Source of the DNA: Casp-actino8 sp037147055
Lineage (GTDB): Bacteria; Actinomycetota; Acidimicrobiia; Acidimicrobiales; Ilumatobacteraceae
Assembly (NCBI GenBank): GCA_037147055.1
Contig: JBAWVW010000080.1
Span: forward strand, 1 to 8,287
Length of the DNA: 8,287 bases
Direction: 5' to 3'
In this document: positions 7,028 to 8,287 of the stretch, piece after piece
Layout of the letters: each line of letters begins with the position of its first letter
Position numbering within the stretch: the stretch's first letter is position 1
The notes under the pieces: generated by a model
Told to the model about the DNA's origin: nothing
Database searches by the model: none
The model's input: the letters and a program-made list of their open reading frames with translations, nothing else
Made by a program: the position numbers and the translations under genes

Positions 7028-7913
7028 TAAATATGAAGTGAGCGATCGGTACCACAGCGCGGATCCGTGCTTCAACCTCGTCTATCACTGTTGACAATTC
7101 GTGGATAGTCAGCGAGTGCTCAATATCAACCTTGGCAGCGACAATCAGTTCTTCTGGCCCGACATGCTCGGTGCGCAGATGGATCAGGTGCAGCACTTTG
7201 TCATGACCGGTGATCGCAGTTTGGATCTTGGCCACCTCACTTGGCGAGGCCGCTTCACCGATGAGGTGGCTCTTCAATTTGATGGTCAGAATTGAGGCGA
7301 TGACGATCAGTAGCGCACCAATCAAGATTGAGCCCACAGCATCCCAGCGTGGTTCGTGGGTGTAGTGGCCAAGCATGACGCCAGCGAGTGCCAGTATGAG
7401 ACCGATTTCGGCCCCTATATCTTCGAAGAACACCACCACTAATTCCGGCTGTTTGGTGCTTCGGATGAATGTTCGTAGTGTCTCCTCAGGCTTCTTGACA
7501 TGTTTAATTTCACGAAGTGCGGTGAGCAGTGAAAAGGCTTCCAATAAAATGGCAACTCCCAAAATTGAAATGGCGATAGCAATATTTTTTGTCTCATGAG
7601 GGTGGGAGAATTTTTGGATTCCTTCGTATAAGGCAAATAGGCCTCCCACAGAAAAAAGCACAAGTGCTACGACGAAGGACCAAAAGTATCGCTCACGGCC
7701 ATAGCCAAATTCAGACTTGCTATCTGGCTTTTTTTGTGCCCGCTTGCTGCCCAACAATAAAAGTCCTTGGTTGCCCGTGTCGGCGAGGGAATGCACGGCC
7801 TCGGCCAAAAGAGCCGTAGATCGAGTGAGGGCAAATCCGGTGAACTTTGCGATTGCGATTCCTAGATTGGCGCCAAAGGCTGCCACGATTGCTTTCTTGC
7901 TTCCGTCTTGCAT
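7005..7913 (-). CDS. Cation diffusion facilitator (CDF) family metal transporter
   Basis: This 302-residue inner-membrane protein is likely a proton-coupled exporter of a divalent metal such as zinc or manganese. Six hydrophobic spans are visible at about 8-28, 33-56, 77-99, 110-131, 158-182 and 190-213, followed by a cytoplasmic ferredoxin-like domain (about 220-302) that dimerises in this family. TM2 holds the metal-site pattern H41-x3-D45 within EAVHSLADT. TM5 holds D165-x3-E169 (EDIGAE) instead of the H/DxxxD usual in zinc exporters. GYGRERYFW at 70-78, before TM3, and the overall pattern resemble the ZnT9 (SLC30A9)-like branch of the family. The ATG at 7913 has no clear Shine-Dalgarno. 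It is the first gene of the minus-strand block, with only 55 bases to the divergent SDR. It ends 122 bases before the kinase start, and nothing ties it to thiamine. Metal specificity is unknown. Confidence 0.92.
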   Translation of the reverse strand: MQDGSKKAIVAAFGANLGIAIAKFTGFALTRSTALLAEAVHSLADTGNQGLLLLGSKRAQKKPDSKSEFGYGRERYFWSFVVALVLFSVGGLFALYEGIQKFSHPHETKNIAIAISILGVAILLEAFSLLTALREIKHVKKPEETLRTFIRSTKQPELVVVFFEDIGAEIGLILALAGVMLGHYTHEPRWDAVGSILIGALLIVIASILTIKLKSHLIGEAASPSEVAKIQTAITGHDKVLHLIHLRTEHVGPEELIVAAKVDIEHSLTIHELSTVIDEVEARIRAVVPIAHFIFIEPDISQ

Positions 7914-7920
7914 AGTGCAA
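7908..7920. repeat. Short inverted repeat over the CDF start codon
   Basis: TTGCA-TAG-TGCAA is a perfect 5-bp inverted repeat with a 3-base spacer, placed over the first codons of the CDF gene and the edge of the divergent intergenic region. It could be an operator for a metal-responsive repressor or a hairpin at the start codon. A 10-base match is also expected by chance at this scale, so the call is weak. Confidence 0.25.
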
Positions 7921-7968
7921 CAATGTTACATGGGGACTTGGCAATCATAAATAGTGAGAGGATTCATC

Positions 7969-8287
7969 ATGGAACATCAACTGAAAGGTCGAGTAGCGCT
8001 TGTTTCTGGTGGAGGCCGCGGGATCGGACGATCTATCTGCGAACTACTGGCTATTCATGGTGCATCTGTGGCAGTGAATTATCGCAAGGACGAGCAAGCT
8101 GCCCGAGATACTGTGGCGGCCATCGTTGCCGCTGGAGGGACTGCGCGCGCCTACGCTGCTTCGGTTGACGATGCCAATGCGGTTGCCCTCATGATTGATC
8201 AGGTGGTTGCTGATTTCGGTTACATCGATCTATTGGTGTGTAACGCTGGAATCGCCTCTCGCGGTCAAGCTGTGGCTGATACTGATC
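7969..8287 (+). CDS. Short-chain dehydrogenase/reductase, FabG-like, 5' part
   Basis: The first 106 residues of an NAD(P)-dependent SDR oxidoreductase are present; the gene runs off the right edge. The nucleotide-binding Rossmann motif is GGGRGIG (14-20, the TGxxxGIG element). A basic NYRK after strand 2 (37-40) favours NADPH. The segment DLLVCNAG (87-94) is the structural NNAG motif with Cys in place of the first Asn. The catalytic Ser-Tyr-Lys lies beyond the window, so the substrate cannot be judged; it may be a 3-oxoacyl-ACP reductase or one of many related dehydrogenases. The ATG at 7969 follows a good Shine-Dalgarno, GAGAGGA (7956-7962), with 6 bases between. It is divergent from the CDF gene, sharing a 55-base promoter region, with no evident functional tie. 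Confidence 0.92.
   Translation, partial: MEHQLKGRVALVSGGGRGIGRSICELLAIHGASVAVNYRKDEQAARDTVAAIVAAGGTARAYAASVDDANAVALMIDQVVADFGYIDLLVCNAGIASRGQAVADTD

Noticed and set aside
1..8287. CRISPR arrays, insertion sequences, phage or integration signals
   Set aside because: No regularly spaced repeats, transposase or integrase motifs, or tRNA-like ends were seen; the genes look like ordinary chromosomal content.

Overview
The window is about half G+C and densely packed, with short or negative gaps between genes. The gene families (CopC/CopD-type copper protein with an extra beta domain, a WXG-like helical hairpin protein, FabG-like SDR) fit a small-genome actinobacterium of moderate G+C, possibly a freshwater planktonic lineage. 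That placement is an inference from style, as no rRNA or marker gene is present.

Layout. Positions 1-1050 (+) hold the 3' part of a CopD-type copper membrane protein. It converges, with a 4-base overlap, on a minus-strand block. Read in its own direction, that block begins at 7913. It contains a CDF metal transporter (7913-7005), a TPP riboswitch (6980-6888), thiamine pyrophosphokinase (6882-6184), and a thiamine ABC importer: binding lipoprotein (6187-5189), two-fold fused permease (5192-3660) and ATPase (3663-3040). It then continues with a GNAT acetyltransferase (2983-2534), a 65-residue WXG-like protein (2485-2288) and a 411-residue unknown protein (2282-1047). A FabG-like SDR starts divergently at 7969 (+) and runs off the right edge.

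The centre is a compact thiamine-salvage operon. Its four genes are joined by three ATGA stop/start overlaps, so they are probably translationally coupled, and all lie behind a well-formed TPP aptamer. The aptamer's conserved 3' segment also serves as the Shine-Dalgarno sequence of the first gene, which points to direct TPP control of translation. The importer brings in thiamine (or a phosphate ester) and the kinase converts it to TPP, which closes the loop by binding the riboswitch. No thiamine biosynthesis gene is visible.

The least understood part is the 65-residue/411-residue pair at 1047-2485, which resembles type VII-secretion-related helical proteins only loosely. I see no CRISPR array, insertion sequence, tRNA or rRNA. 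Only the 122-base gap holding the riboswitch is longer than about 60 bases.
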